This document shows positions 24,957 to 33,936 of a stretch of 64,000 bases of DNA, piece after piece. Both the position numbers and the translations under genes were made by a program. This DNA comes from Komagataeibacter xylinus (GTDB lineage Bacteria > Pseudomonadota > Alphaproteobacteria > Acetobacterales > Acetobacteraceae): positions 1 to 64,000 of the forward strand of contig NZ_CP041348.1 in assembly GCF_009834365.1 (NCBI RefSeq), in the 5' to 3' direction. Positions within the stretch are counted from its first letter, which is position 1. Each line of letters opens with the position of its first letter. The notes beneath the pieces are model-generated. The model was not told the DNA's origin, searched no databases, and saw only the letters and a program-made list of their open reading frames with translations.

Positions 24957-25831
24957 GCATAAAGGCCATCAACTGGGCCATGATGCAGCCAGGGCTGGCA
25001 CCGTCGCCAAAACTGGTTCTGATTGTGCTGGCCAACAGGGCAAATGCACAGTTCAAAGCATGGCCTGCCCTCGAGACAATCTGTCGCGAAAGTGGGCTCA
25101 GCGACCGCACGGCCCGGCGCGCTCTTTGCGAACTGGAAAAGGCCTCCCTGATCGAGCATGTCGGCTTTTCCTTCAGGGCAAAATGCTACCTGCTCAAGGT
25201 GCCATCTGGCTTTGAAATGACCGTTGAGACGGCCGATCTAACCGGTCAAATTGACCACGTAACCGGTCAAAATCGACATGTAACCGGTCATGATGACCGA
25301 CTACAGCAAAACGTAACCGGTCAAATTGACCACGTAACCGGTCATGGTGACAACGTAACCGGTCACCATGACCGACAAACCATCATGAACCATCAAAGGA
25401 ACCATCAGGAACCAGAGCCTGTAGCGAGCGCGCCGGAGCCGACGATCGACACGGCATGGCAACCACTGGTCAAGCAGGTTCAGGATGCGGCTGGATACGA
25501 TCTGGCACGGATGATGCCGAGTTCGGCTGATGGCGGAGAGGTTCGCCAGTGGCTGGCCGACGTGACCGCCAAGGGTCACTCCGTGCAGTCGGCATCTGAG
25601 ATTGTCCTGATGGCCGTCAATGCCGTGATGGAACGGCGGCGCGACCAGGGACCGCCAAAGACCCTGCGCTACTTCCGCAATGCCGTGGCTGAGATGGCCG
25701 TGGCCACGCCGACCCGTGCGGCTGCCCGGATGGAAGCGGCCTACCTCGAATACACCAAGGTCGAGATGCGCCATAAGCGCCGGCCGAAGTCCTGGACCGT
25801 GTTCCAGCAGGAATGGAGTTCTGCAGCATGA
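24953..25831 (+). CDS. Replication initiator, lambda O-like, with internal iterons
   Basis: 292 residues. N-terminal winged-helix (about 15-85) with SDRTARRALCELEKASLIEH; a middle stretch (about 95-140) made of repeats of VTGQIDH/VTGHDD type encoded by the iterons; C-terminal helical part. HTH initiator next to a DnaB-type helicase, with origin repeats inside the gene, is the lambda O arrangement. Overlaps both neighbours by four bases. Confidence 0.78.
   Translation: MSIKAINWAMMQPGLAPSPKLVLIVLANRANAQFKAWPALETICRESGLSDRTARRALCELEKASLIEHVGFSFRAKCYLLKVPSGFEMTVETADLTGQIDHVTGQNRHVTGHDDRLQQNVTGQIDHVTGHGDNVTGHHDRQTIMNHQRNHQEPEPVASAPEPTIDTAWQPLVKQVQDAAGYDLARMMPSSADGGEVRQWLADVTAKGHSVQSASEIVLMAVNAVMERRRDQGPPKTLRYFRNAVAEMAVATPTRAAARMEAAYLEYTKVEMRHKRRPKSWTVFQQEWSSAA
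25239..25371. other. Candidate phage replication origin (six iterons)
   Basis: TAACCGGTCA occurs at 25239, 25260, 25281, 25314, 25335 and 25356, i.e. period 21 bp with one 33-bp gap. Most copies extend into the dyad GGTCANNNTGACC (perfect at 25243, 25285 and 25318). Lies within the initiator gene. Confidence 0.72.
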
Positions 25832-26043
25832 GCGCCGAAATCATACCGTTTCCGCCATCCCTGAACCTGTATCTGGCGCCGATGTATGCCGAGCGCCATT
25901 TTCGGGAGGCGCGCCAGCAGATGCTTGAGGCTTTTCACGAGGTCATCAAATCCGGCGGGTATCCCACCAGTCTCCGAGATGAAGCCATGGCAACGTGGAA
26001 CGCCATGCGCGGACTGATCGACATCGAGGAGATGGAGGCATGA
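25828..26043 (+). CDS. Small hypothetical protein
   Basis: 71 residues (MSAEIIPFPPSLNLYLAPMY), helical. Sits between initiator and helicase with ATGA overlaps on both sides; a helicase-loader role is conceivable but the protein is short for that. Confidence 0.65.
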   Translation: MSAEIIPFPPSLNLYLAPMYAERHFREARQQMLEAFHEVIKSGGYPTSLRDEAMATWNAMRGLIDIEEMEA

Positions 26044-27545
26044 ACGAAATCCATTTCCAGCCCGGAGCGGAAATCACGCCCGATGCCCCGGTGAATATCC
26101 AAGCCGAAATCGGTGTGATCGGCGGCATCCTGATGAATAATCGCGGCTACGAGCTGGTCTGCGATTTCCTCGAAAAGCGCCATTTCGCCAATTCGGTGAA
26201 TGGCTGGCTGTATGGCGAGATTGAGAAGGTCATCCAGTCTGGGGTAGAGGCAAACCCGATCACGATGAAGGCGCGGGTTGAAAATGCGCTGGAGTTGGAA
26301 GCGGTTGGCGGGTTTCGATACTTGATGGCCGCTGTTCAGTCGCAGCCAGGATGGATGGCATGCCGTGGTTCCGGGCACGCTGTGCGGGATGCATGGCTCC
26401 GTCGTCAGCTTCTGGACATTGGCATCATGACCAAATCGCGTGCCCTGTCTGGGGAAGGGGCCGCGCCGGAAGAAATCATCGACGCCATCGAGCAGGAACT
26501 GCTTGCGCTCGGGAAAGACCGCGGCGACCAGCGTCTGACTAGCCTCACTTCCGCGATGGATCAGGCCATGGAGGAAGCATCCGCAGCAGCGGCGCGCGGG
26601 GATGGCATCATCGGCATGCGCACTGGCTTCCAGAAGCTGGACGAAGAAACCAGCGGCCTTGCTCCGGGGTGCTTCTACCTTCTGGCCGGACGGCCCTCCA
26701 TGGGGAAAACGGGCATGGGCGTGGGGATTGCCGTTCGTGCGGCCAAGCTTTCCCAGAAGCCGATCCTCTACTGGTCGGGCGAGATGGATGCCAAGTCGAT
26801 CTCGGCCCGGATCATTTCCGCGCATGCCCAACTGCCTCTGCGCTGGGTTTTGACTGGCACCAAGCCTGGACTTCGCAATCCGGATGGATCGGAAGGTAAG
26901 CGCGTGCCGCTCGATAGGCGCGAATGGGATAGGATCTTCATGGCTCGCAAGGCGGCCGAGCAGGTTCCGGTTGTGGTGGATGATCGGCCAGCCATCAGTG
27001 TGGCGCAGCTTTATGGCCGCGCTCGGCGCATGGCGCGCTCAAAGGCAGGACTGGGGATGATCGTGGTGGATTACGTCGGGCTGATGCGCGGCACGCCTAC
27101 GACCCGGAAGCAAGGGAAGTATGCCGAGGTTAGCGAGATCAGCAGCGATCTTCTGGCGCTGGCCAAAAGCCTGAATGTGCCGGTCCTCGGCCTGCAGCAG
27201 CTTAACCGCGGAGTAGAGGGACGCGACGACAAGCACCCGACCATGGCCGACCTGCGAGACAGCGGAAATCTGGAACAGGATGCCAGTGGGATATTTCTGC
27301 TCTACCGGGATCACTACTACGCCCAGCGCGACCCCGAACCGACCAAGAAGGCCGCCGAAAGCATGGATGCCTTCAGTCAACGTGTTGATGCCTGGCACGA
27401 GCGCATTCGCGCATCTGAGGGCAAGGCTGAGATCATCATCGCGAAGAACCGGCAAGGCGACTGTGGGACCGTGCCGATGCTGTTCAACGGGCCGACAACG
27501 TGGTTCCGCGATGTGGTCGAAGGCGAGGACAGCGCAGCGTGGTGA
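26040..27545 (+). CDS. DnaB-type replicative helicase
   Basis: 501 residues. N-terminal DnaB domain (EIGVIGGILMNNRGYELVCD) and RecA-like C-terminal motor with Walker A GRPSMGKT at 217-224, Walker B in GMIVVDYVGLM, and VLGLQQLNRGVEGRDDKHPT. Unwinds the fork for phage replication; a phage-owned DnaB removes the need for a lambda P-type loader of host helicase. Confidence 0.94.
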   Translation: MNEIHFQPGAEITPDAPVNIQAEIGVIGGILMNNRGYELVCDFLEKRHFANSVNGWLYGEIEKVIQSGVEANPITMKARVENALELEAVGGFRYLMAAVQSQPGWMACRGSGHAVRDAWLRRQLLDIGIMTKSRALSGEGAAPEEIIDAIEQELLALGKDRGDQRLTSLTSAMDQAMEEASAAAARGDGIIGMRTGFQKLDEETSGLAPGCFYLLAGRPSMGKTGMGVGIAVRAAKLSQKPILYWSGEMDAKSISARIISAHAQLPLRWVLTGTKPGLRNPDGSEGKRVPLDRREWDRIFMARKAAEQVPVVVDDRPAISVAQLYGRARRMARSKAGLGMIVVDYVGLMRGTPTTRKQGKYAEVSEISSDLLALAKSLNVPVLGLQQLNRGVEGRDDKHPTMADLRDSGNLEQDASGIFLLYRDHYYAQRDPEPTKKAAESMDAFSQRVDAWHERIRASEGKAEIIIAKNRQGDCGTVPMLFNGPTTWFRDVVEGEDSAAW

Positions 27546-27796
27546 CTGAGAAAATGGCTGAAAACCAACACGAAAACAGTACCAATCCGCGCGCCGGGGT
27601 GGTACTATCCAGCATGGATAATCCCGACGAAATCTGGCCGCACCGCTGCGGCGCCGACTACGTGGCCAACCTCGCGCCGCCGATCGACTGGAACGCGGCT
27701 GCTGCGAGATGTCGGGCGCGGTGTGAGCGTGACATGGCTGTTTCCGCTTCGAGGATTGGCGCTGGTGGCGATGTAGCGTCTGAGATGGGAGATTGA
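27542..27796 (+). CDS. Small hypothetical protein
   Basis: 84 residues, start taken at GTG overlapping the helicase stop (GTGA); the ATG at 27554 is an alternative. Contains DEIWPHRCGADYVANLAPP and a Cys/Arg-rich tail. Unknown function. Confidence 0.55.
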   Translation: MTEKMAENQHENSTNPRAGVVLSSMDNPDEIWPHRCGADYVANLAPPIDWNAAAARCRARCERDMAVSASRIGAGGDVASEMGD

Positions 27797-27798
27797 CC

Positions 27799-28020
27799 GT
27801 GCGAGACGATAAGGGCGCTGTGCGGGCGAATATGGAGAGGTTTTGCGACGGGTGCGCCATTGCTTTCCGCTACGGCTCACCGGTCTCGTTTCTGGTCATC
27901 CTCGCCAACCTCGGTGCGCGCTTTGGGCTTGATGCCGCCTTCTGCGCATTTGGGGCGGCTTGTTCGGCTGTGGTCGGTTGTTGGCTTTGGTTGAATTGGA
28001 TGGCGGGGATCGGAGAGTGA
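27799..28020 (+). CDS. Small two-helix membrane protein
   Basis: 73 residues with two hydrophobic segments (FLVILANLGARFGLDAAF and AACSAVVGCWLWLNWMAG). GTG start with GGGAG seven bases upstream. Could be a superinfection or holin-like protein; location in the early operon favours the former. Confidence 0.55.
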   Translation: MRDDKGAVRANMERFCDGCAIAFRYGSPVSFLVILANLGARFGLDAAFCAFGAACSAVVGCWLWLNWMAGIGE

Positions 28021-28316
28021 TGGATATTTCTGTGATCGATGGGGATGTGGTCCAGAAAGTCGGCCCTCTCATTTCTCGCTTAGGAAGGGCTACCCTGAGG
28101 GGTGATCTGTTGGGAACGGGACGAAGTGAAGTTCTCCGCATTGGCAATGAAGCCAATGAAATTGGCGGGTTTCAGGCGATGAAATTTCTTCATGATTTCG
28201 CTGCAATGGGTTTTTGCGATCTCGTCGACGAAAAAGGCCTGGATCTAGCAAGTGAAATATTCACGCCAGCCGAAATATCAGTGATTTGGGATGGAATTGG
28301 AGAGTGGCGCGCATGA
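28020..28316 (+). CDS. Hypothetical protein
   Basis: 98 residues, starts at a TGATG overlap. Mixed alpha/beta sequence (DGDVVQKVGPLISRLGRATL). No family recognised. Confidence 0.6.
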   Translation: MDISVIDGDVVQKVGPLISRLGRATLRGDLLGTGRSEVLRIGNEANEIGGFQAMKFLHDFAAMGFCDLVDEKGLDLASEIFTPAEISVIWDGIGEWRA

Positions 28317-28495
28317 TCCGCTTCCTGAAACGCCACGTGTGGCCTTGGGCGGAGATTGAGAGGCTGCGACTAAAGGTAGAGGTGATTAACCTGAAATACG
28401 AAATTGCCGTTTCGCAATGTAAAGTTGAGGCAATGCGATGCGACCAATATGAGCTCCCACACGATGAGAGCTGCAGGTTTGTTCGTAATGGCTGA
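28313..28495 (+). CDS. Small basic helical protein
   Basis: 60 residues (MIRFLKRHVWPWAEIERLRL) with a helical run continuing to residue 40. ATGA overlap with the gene before. Confidence 0.5.
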   Translation: MIRFLKRHVWPWAEIERLRLKVEVINLKYEIAVSQCKVEAMRCDQYELPHDESCRFVRNG

Positions 28496-28703
28496 CCGCA
28501 TAGATCATGCGATAGCGTTGAACCTGACTGTGGCCCGACATATAGGCGCAATTTCCACCCGGCTTGCACCTGATGAGTCCGTTTCGTGGGATGCTGTGGC
28601 CGAATACATTGCGCATGAAGAGGGATGCACCCTCGATGAGGCGTTCGATATGATGGAACAGGCCCGGCGTGACGGCCTGTTCTCAGGCGGTTACCAGCAA
28701 TGA
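28488..28703 (+). CDS. Small hypothetical protein
   Basis: 71 residues (MADRIDHAIALNLTVARHIG), acidic, helical. Overlaps its upstream neighbour by eight bases and the next gene by four. Confidence 0.55.
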   Translation: MADRIDHAIALNLTVARHIGAISTRLAPDESVSWDAVAEYIAHEEGCTLDEAFDMMEQARRDGLFSGGYQQ

Positions 28704-28894
28704 AAATCCGCCTCCACCGTAAACTGCAACGCGAAATGGCCGACAGAGGATGGGCCGCCATCGCGATCACCGGCAGCGGGCACATCAGATGGCAGCACAG
28801 TAATGGAGCCCTATATTTCTCAAGCGCCACGCCAAGTGACTGGCGGGCGGCGCGGAAAATGCGGGCGGATATGAGGAGATTGGAGGAAAGATGA
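28700..28894 (+). CDS. HicA-like small protein
   Basis: 64 residues: LQREMADRGWAAIAITGSGH, IRWQHSNGALYFSSATPSDW and RAARKMRADMRRLE follow the HicA/YcfA dsRNA-binding-like layout often seen as orphan copies in phage early regions. No HicB partner is adjacent, so a toxin role is doubtful. Confidence 0.55.
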   Translation: MKIRLHRKLQREMADRGWAAIAITGSGHIRWQHSNGALYFSSATPSDWRAARKMRADMRRLEER

Positions 28895-29055
28895 GCACGC
28901 AGGCGCTGGTGATGGCTGATCCTTTCGAATACTGGCTATGGAAATCAGGATGGCTTATTCCTCTGGAATTGTTTGGTGGGGCACTTTTCCTTTGCTGGTT
29001 TTTGTTTGTGGCAGTTTCGATCATGAGGGTCCGTCGCCGGATTATGAGAGGTTAA
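28891..29055 (+). CDS. Small membrane protein
   Basis: 54 residues; ATGA overlap. One or two hydrophobic stretches (WLIPLELFGGALFLCWFLFV) followed by a basic tail (MRVRRRIMRG), so the C-terminus is probably cytoplasmic. Confidence 0.55.
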   Translation: MSTQALVMADPFEYWLWKSGWLIPLELFGGALFLCWFLFVAVSIMRVRRRIMRG

Positions 29056-29058
29056 GGG

Positions 29059-29277
29059 GTGGACATAAAGAACCCTTTCTTGCGCCGCAAGAAAACAGTC
29101 TCTGAACTGGAAGGCCTTGTCTGTGAGGCATGGAATGAAGGCATCCGCGACGCCAAGGCGCGCCGGTGCTTCCTGGTCCATAAATGGGGGATATGGGAAC
29201 CTTTATCCGGTTATGAATATCAATGGCAGACACGCCGCTGTTTGCAATGTGGGAAATTTCAGGACAAGCCCCGATGA
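29059..29277 (+). CDS. Small hypothetical protein with C-terminal CxxC
   Basis: 72 residues, GTG start three bases after the previous stop. Contains LVHKWGIWEPLSGYEYQWQT and a CLQC pair near the end; half of a zinc site, perhaps completed in a dimer. Confidence 0.55.
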   Translation: MDIKNPFLRRKKTVSELEGLVCEAWNEGIRDAKARRCFLVHKWGIWEPLSGYEYQWQTRRCLQCGKFQDKPR

Positions 29278-29846
29278 CCCAGACCATCTCCAAAGAAACC
29301 CAGCGAACCCTTAACGCAGTCGTTACGCCCGAACGCCAGCGCCGGTCGGAATGGACATTACAGCAGGGTGCCCCGCGCATTCGCTCCGCAGTCAAGACGC
29401 TGCTGAATAGCGAGTATATCGACCAAGATGCAGCCGATGCTGCGGAAAGATGGCTGCGGTCCTACAATCTCGGCAAGAACGACTACGTGGAGTATCCGCC
29501 AAATCACACACCGAACACGACCGTCAGGCACGATGCCGTGTCGTGGCAGATGTTACGCGCGGTCTCGTGGCGTGAAGTCGCATTTGTCCGGTCTCACCTT
29601 GGGCGACAAGCGCACCAGTTGTTTGAATTGATGTTGGCAGATGAGAAGTCATTCGGGCAGATTGCTGAGATTGTATTCCCCTCTCTCGGTCTTACCACCG
29701 GCATCACGCGGTCATCTGCGGCCTGCGCGATGGTGCTGTCCCAACTCCCTGGTGCGTTAAAGGCATATGATCGGTGGGTGAAGAATCAGTCAGACGCAGG
29801 TGAAAAAGGGGAATGCTGGCTATCCAAAGAAATGGCTGAAAAATAA
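29274..29846 (+). CDS. Candidate late-gene regulator (Q-position protein)
   Basis: 190 residues, not recognised by sequence. Middle part TTVRHDAVSWQMLRAVSWRE and VRSHLGRQAHQLFELMLADE is helical, with a possible HTH in KSFGQIAEIVFPSLGLTTG. It is the last early gene and ends two bases before the 17-bp late motif, exactly where lambda Q sits relative to pR'. The job of antiterminator or activator is inferred from position and from the downstream promoter-terminator layout. Confidence 0.55.
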   Translation: MTQTISKETQRTLNAVVTPERQRRSEWTLQQGAPRIRSAVKTLLNSEYIDQDAADAAERWLRSYNLGKNDYVEYPPNHTPNTTVRHDAVSWQMLRAVSWREVAFVRSHLGRQAHQLFELMLADEKSFGQIAEIVFPSLGLTTGITRSSAACAMVLSQLPGALKAYDRWVKNQSDAGEKGECWLSKEMAEK

Positions 29847-29847
29847 C

Positions 29848-29864
29848 ACTTGTACTTTTCGAAA
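29848..29864 (+). promoter_or_regulatory. Late-region motif, copy 1
   Basis: ACTTGTACTTTTCGAAA, identical to 50270-50286. Both copies lie 57-60 bp before an intrinsic terminator that precedes a block of late genes. Candidate late promoter or antiterminator loading site. Confidence 0.6.
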
Positions 29865-29907
29865 GAATGTGATGTTGTGTCATTACATTCGATGAATTGC
29901 GTTCAAT

Positions 29908-29933
29908 GGCTGCCGGTTGGCGGCCTTTTTTTT
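29908..29933 (+). terminator. Intrinsic terminator before the terminase genes
   Basis: GGCTGCC, loop GGTT, GGCGGCC (one G-U pair), then eight T residues, all upstream of the terminase start. Late transcription has to read through it. Confidence 0.75.
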
Positions 29934-29947
29934 GTTTCGAGGGTGAT

Positions 29948-30376
29948 GTGGACGAGAAGATGAAGGCGGGAAGGCCATCTGGTTTCTCAACTACTGTTGC
30001 AGACGAAATTTGCGGAAGGATCATGGATGGGGAAAGCCTTCGCGCTATATGCCAAGACGATCATATGCCGGGTCGAAGAACGGTATTTGAGTGGCTTGAC
30101 AACGACGCGCATAAGGATTTCCGCGCCAGGTACGCGCACGCACGCGCGCGAGCCGCTGAGGCGTTCGAGGATGAAATTGTTGACGTTGCTCGTGCGGCAA
30201 CCGCTGAGGATGCCGCTGCCAATCGTCTGCGCGTCGATACCCTGAAATGGGTGATGTCAAAGCGTGCGCCCAAAGTGTATGGCGACAAGGTAACGCAGGA
30301 ACATACAGGCCCGGATGGTGGCCCCATGCAGGTTAGCGAAATCCGGCGCGTAATAGTGGATGCCCCTAAAGACTGA
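29948..30376 (+). CDS. Terminase small subunit
   Basis: 142 residues from a GTG with GAGGG upstream. HTH region GFSTTVADEICGRIMDGESL and the common terminase-S phrase RRTVFEWLDNDAHKDFRARY, then RVDTLKWVMSKRAPKVYGDK near the end. Recognises phage DNA and hands it to the large subunit encoded two bases downstream. Confidence 0.88.
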   Translation: MDEKMKAGRPSGFSTTVADEICGRIMDGESLRAICQDDHMPGRRTVFEWLDNDAHKDFRARYAHARARAAEAFEDEIVDVARAATAEDAAANRLRVDTLKWVMSKRAPKVYGDKVTQEHTGPDGGPMQVSEIRRVIVDAPKD

Positions 30377-30378
30377 CG

Positions 30379-31605
30379 ATGAAATCTCTCGACATACCAA
30401 CGGCGCGCGTGTTCGAACCACTACTCGCGCCGCGTAGGTATAAGGGTGCATACGGCGGTCGTGGATCTGGCAAATCGCACTTCTTTGGGGAATGCATAGT
30501 AGAGGAGCATTTGCGCATTCCGGGGCACCGGACGGTGTGCATCCGTGAGGTGCAAAAATCCATCGAACGATCATCAAAGCAGTTGATCGTAGACAAGATC
30601 AGCAAGTTCAATTTGAACGGCCTGTTTGACGTTCAGGATCAGTTGATAAAAACGCCCGGCGGTGGCCTGATTATCTTTCAGGGCATGCAAAATCATACTG
30701 CGGATAGCATCAAGTCCCTTGAGGGGTTTGACCGGGCATGGATTGAGGAAGCGCAGTCGATCAGCGCCTATTCATGGCGCATGCTGCGTCCGACCATGCG
30801 AAAGGCCGGTTCGGAAATATGGGCCAGTTGGAACCCGGCCAGCCCGGATGACCCAATAGATGACTTCTTTCGTGGTTCGGGATCTGATCGCCCTGACCTG
30901 ATCGCTGTTCGGGCGAACTGGTCCGATAACCCGTGGTTTCGCTCTGGCACCCTCCCCACGGAACGCATCGAGGACCAGAGGGCGCGACCGGACGAATATG
31001 GGCACATCTGGGAAGGTGATTACGTCAGTATCACGGATGCAATCATATTCAGGAACCGGGTGTCGGTTGAGGACTTCAAAACCCCGGATGGCATGCGGTT
31101 TTACTACGGTGTTGACTGGGGATTTGCGAAAGACCCGACGGCGGCGGTGCGTTGCTTTGTGTCGGATGGGTGCCTTTACGTGGATCATGAGGCGGGCGGC
31201 GTCGGAATAGAACTGGATGATACTCCCGCTGTCCTGAGCCAGATACCTGGCGCGCTCGATTGGCCGTGGAAGGCAGACGGCGCGAGGCCGGAAACGATCA
31301 GTTTTCTTGCCAACAGGTTTGGGTTTCGCATCAGTGCGGCGAAGAAATGGCCGGGAAGCGTCGAGGATGGGGTGGCGCGCCTGAAGTCATTCAAGCGCAT
31401 TATTGTCCATCCTCGTTGCAAGCGGGTGGCAGAAGAGTTCAGGAAATATTCCTACAAGGTGGACAAGAGGACTGAGGAAGTCCTTCCTGTCATTGCCGAT
31501 GCGTGGAACCACTGGATAGACGCCCTACGCTATGCGCTGGACGGGGTGATCCAGAACAGGCGCACCGTTCCGGTTTTCAGTTCAGCAGACAACGACCAGA
31601 TTTAG
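30379..31605 (+). CDS. Terminase large subunit (PBSX type)
   Basis: Packaging motor and nuclease, 408 residues. Walker A GGRGSGKS at 26-33, Walker B and catalytic Glu in FDRAWIEEAQ, coupling motif in WASWNPASPDDP. The C-terminal nuclease has VDWGFAKDP and a late DAWNHWIDALRYA acidic site. Slightly shorter than average but with all motifs. Confidence 0.94.
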   Translation: MKSLDIPTARVFEPLLAPRRYKGAYGGRGSGKSHFFGECIVEEHLRIPGHRTVCIREVQKSIERSSKQLIVDKISKFNLNGLFDVQDQLIKTPGGGLIIFQGMQNHTADSIKSLEGFDRAWIEEAQSISAYSWRMLRPTMRKAGSEIWASWNPASPDDPIDDFFRGSGSDRPDLIAVRANWSDNPWFRSGTLPTERIEDQRARPDEYGHIWEGDYVSITDAIIFRNRVSVEDFKTPDGMRFYYGVDWGFAKDPTAAVRCFVSDGCLYVDHEAGGVGIELDDTPAVLSQIPGALDWPWKADGARPETISFLANRFGFRISAAKKWPGSVEDGVARLKSFKRIIVHPRCKRVAEEFRKYSYKVDKRTEEVLPVIADAWNHWIDALRYALDGVIQNRRTVPVFSSADNDQI

Positions 31606-31612
31606 GCAACAA

Positions 31613-33139
31613 ATGTTCTTCAGGCGTAAGAAAGAAGCGGCTCCCGTGCCTGCACGGGTTGAGCCTGTGCTTGCGCGCGCCCATCGCAATCCTATGGTCA
31701 TGCGGGACACGGACTGGCGTGAGGTAGACCGCAGGCCCGTCGCGTCTCTGGAAATCGCAAAGCCCTATCAGCCAATCCCCGGCGTCATCCCTGACGGTCA
31801 GGTTCTGGCGATGGATAGCGCGTATGGTCCTGGTGTTGCCCAATCGATCAACAATGCCATTGCCGATGGTGTGGTATTCCTTGGCTATCCGCGACTGGCG
31901 GAAATGTGGTCCCAGCGCGTTGAATACCGGCATATCGTCGGCACCCTGTCTGAGGAAACCACGCGCGAATGGATCGAGTTCCACGGCCCGAGCGACGAGG
32001 CGAAGAAAGAGCGCATCGAGCAGCTTGAAGCGGAGTTTGTTCGGCTCAAAGTGCGTGAACACTTCAAGATGTTGTCGGATCTGGATGGTGCTTTTGGCAT
32101 CGGGCAACTGTTCCTCAACACAGGATTGCCGCGCCTGTCCGACGATCTGGCGACGCCGCTCCTTCTCACGCCGGAGACATTCCCCAAGGGCAGCCTAAAG
32201 GAAATTGTTCCTATAGAGCCGATCTGGACCAGCCCGAACGAATACAATTCGGAAAACCCCCTGCAACTTGATTTCTACCGGCCCACAAAATGGTGGGTGA
32301 TGGGGGCGACCGTCCATCATACGCGACTGTTGCGGTTCGTGTCGCGTGAGCCGAGCCAGATCCTCGCGCCGACCTATAATTTCGGCGGCGTGCCCCTGAT
32401 CCAGCTTGCCAAGCCCTACGTCGATAATTGGGTGCGCACACGTCAGTCCGTCAGCGACCTCATCAACGGCTGTTCGATTGTCAGCCTCAGAACCGACATG
32501 GTGGCCGTGTACGAAAATGCGGGCATTGGTGGCCTTATTGACCGGGTCCAGAACTTCATCAAGTTCCGCGATAACCGTGGCGTGTTCCTGTCCGACAAGG
32601 AGAGCGAAGAACTCCAGATCCTGTCAGCGCAATTGGCTGGCCTCGACAAGCTCCAAAATCAGGCGCTTGAGCAGATTTGCGTGGTTGCGCAGATGCCACT
32701 GGTCAAGTTCTCGGGCATATCCCCGTCAGGCTTGAACGCATCATCAGAGGGCGAAATTCGCGTCTGGTATGACCGTGTGGCGGCCTATCAGGAGGCGTTT
32801 TTCCGACCCGGCCTCACGCATGTCATGCACGCGGCCATGCTGAACATATGGGGCGAGATCGATAAGGATATCGATTTCAGGTTCATCCCCCTGTGGCAGC
32901 TGGATGAAGCCGCGAAGGTCGCGATCGCAAAGGCGCTCGCTGACACGCGTGCCGTCTACGAGGAAATGGGCGCGGTCAATAACGACGAGGTGCGTTCTTC
33001 CCTGCGCACAGATGAAGATGGGTTGTTCGATGGGGCCGATCTTGGTGGCCCCGGATATGAGCCCATGGACCATGAAGTGCCACAATCTGAAGGTGGCGCG
33101 CTCCGTAGCACGTCATTTATCGACAAAAATGGTATCTGA
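31613..33139 (+). CDS. Portal protein (DUF1073 type)
   Basis: 508 residues forming the DNA entry ring. Family features include RDTDWREVDR early, the ligand-rich middle HTRLLRFVSREP and VKFSGISPSGLNASSEGEIR, and the C-terminal DEAAKVAIAKALADTRAVYE. Located between terminase and the Mu F-like protein, as in related contractile phages. I see no paired HxT motifs that would indicate the Acb1-type anti-CBASS domain sometimes found in this family. Confidence 0.87.
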   Translation: MFFRRKKEAAPVPARVEPVLARAHRNPMVMRDTDWREVDRRPVASLEIAKPYQPIPGVIPDGQVLAMDSAYGPGVAQSINNAIADGVVFLGYPRLAEMWSQRVEYRHIVGTLSEETTREWIEFHGPSDEAKKERIEQLEAEFVRLKVREHFKMLSDLDGAFGIGQLFLNTGLPRLSDDLATPLLLTPETFPKGSLKEIVPIEPIWTSPNEYNSENPLQLDFYRPTKWWVMGATVHHTRLLRFVSREPSQILAPTYNFGGVPLIQLAKPYVDNWVRTRQSVSDLINGCSIVSLRTDMVAVYENAGIGGLIDRVQNFIKFRDNRGVFLSDKESEELQILSAQLAGLDKLQNQALEQICVVAQMPLVKFSGISPSGLNASSEGEIRVWYDRVAAYQEAFFRPGLTHVMHAAMLNIWGEIDKDIDFRFIPLWQLDEAAKVAIAKALADTRAVYEEMGAVNNDEVRSSLRTDEDGLFDGADLGGPGYEPMDHEVPQSEGGALRSTSFIDKNGI

Positions 33140-33936
33140 TGCCCCCCAAGCCGAAAACATTGAAGCCCATCCGGCCCAATGCCGGTGTGGGGAAAGCCTA
33201 TGAACGCGACCTTATCGCGCTGATAGACGAGATGGAGCGCGCCATCAGATCACAGTTGCGCACTAGGTATCGAAAGGTCGAGGGCCGCATAACGCAGGAC
33301 GCAAGCCCGGCGGCAGAATTGCAGAGTCTGATGGACAAGCTGACCGAACGTTGGCGGTCGCGGTTCGATGAGCTTGCCGAAAGCCTCGCACCACGGTTCG
33401 TGGACAAGGCCACGGCCAGTATCGATCGGACCTACAAGCGGGAACTGGACCGGGCCGCAGGGTTCACGATCCAGTTCCGTCCGACCGAGGGCGTAACCGA
33501 TGCGATGAAGGCATGCGTCAATGAAAACGTATTGCTTATCAAGAGCATCGGTGAGCATCACCTGAGCGAAGTGAACCAGATGGTGATGCGCGCCGTGGCG
33601 CATGGCGGTGATCTGGGGGAACTGACAGATGGCCTGCAACAGCGTTTCGGCATCACTCGCCGACGGGCCGCGAACATCGCCCGCGACCAGAACGCCAAGG
33701 TGACAAGCGCCATCAACAAGCAGCGCCAGATTGAAACGGGGCTGTTTGAGTCGGAATGGGTTCACTCGGCAGGCGGAAAACATCCGCGCGAAAGCCATGT
33801 GGAGGCTGGGCGCAAGCGCCTGCGTTTCGATGTGCGCGAAGGTGCGCTGATTGACGGTGAACGCATATGGCCGGGGCAACTGCCGAATTGCAGATGCTCA
33901 AGCCGGGTAATCCTTCGAGGGTTCAACGATAAATGA
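33139..33936 (+). CDS. Minor head protein, Mu gpF-like
   Basis: 265 residues; C-terminal Mu-F domain with RRRAANIARDQNAKVTSAIN, SAGGKHPRESHVEAGRKRL and WPGQLPNCRCSSRVIL. Helical N-terminal half. Acts in head morphogenesis at the portal vertex. TGATG overlap with the portal gene. Confidence 0.88.
   Translation: MPPKPKTLKPIRPNAGVGKAYERDLIALIDEMERAIRSQLRTRYRKVEGRITQDASPAAELQSLMDKLTERWRSRFDELAESLAPRFVDKATASIDRTYKRELDRAAGFTIQFRPTEGVTDAMKACVNENVLLIKSIGEHHLSEVNQMVMRAVAHGGDLGELTDGLQQRFGITRRRAANIARDQNAKVTSAINKQRQIETGLFESEWVHSAGGKHPRESHVEAGRKRLRFDVREGALIDGERIWPGQLPNCRCSSRVILRGFNDK

Noticed and set aside
28700-28894. HicA toxin of a toxin-antitoxin pair
   Set aside because: No HicB-like gene is adjacent and the protein lies in a chain of early phage genes, so only a fold similarity is claimed.
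31613-33139. Anti-CBASS Acb1 activity in the portal protein
   Set aside because: The DUF1073 family is sometimes labelled Acb1-like, but the paired HxT catalytic motifs are not seen and the context is that of a portal.
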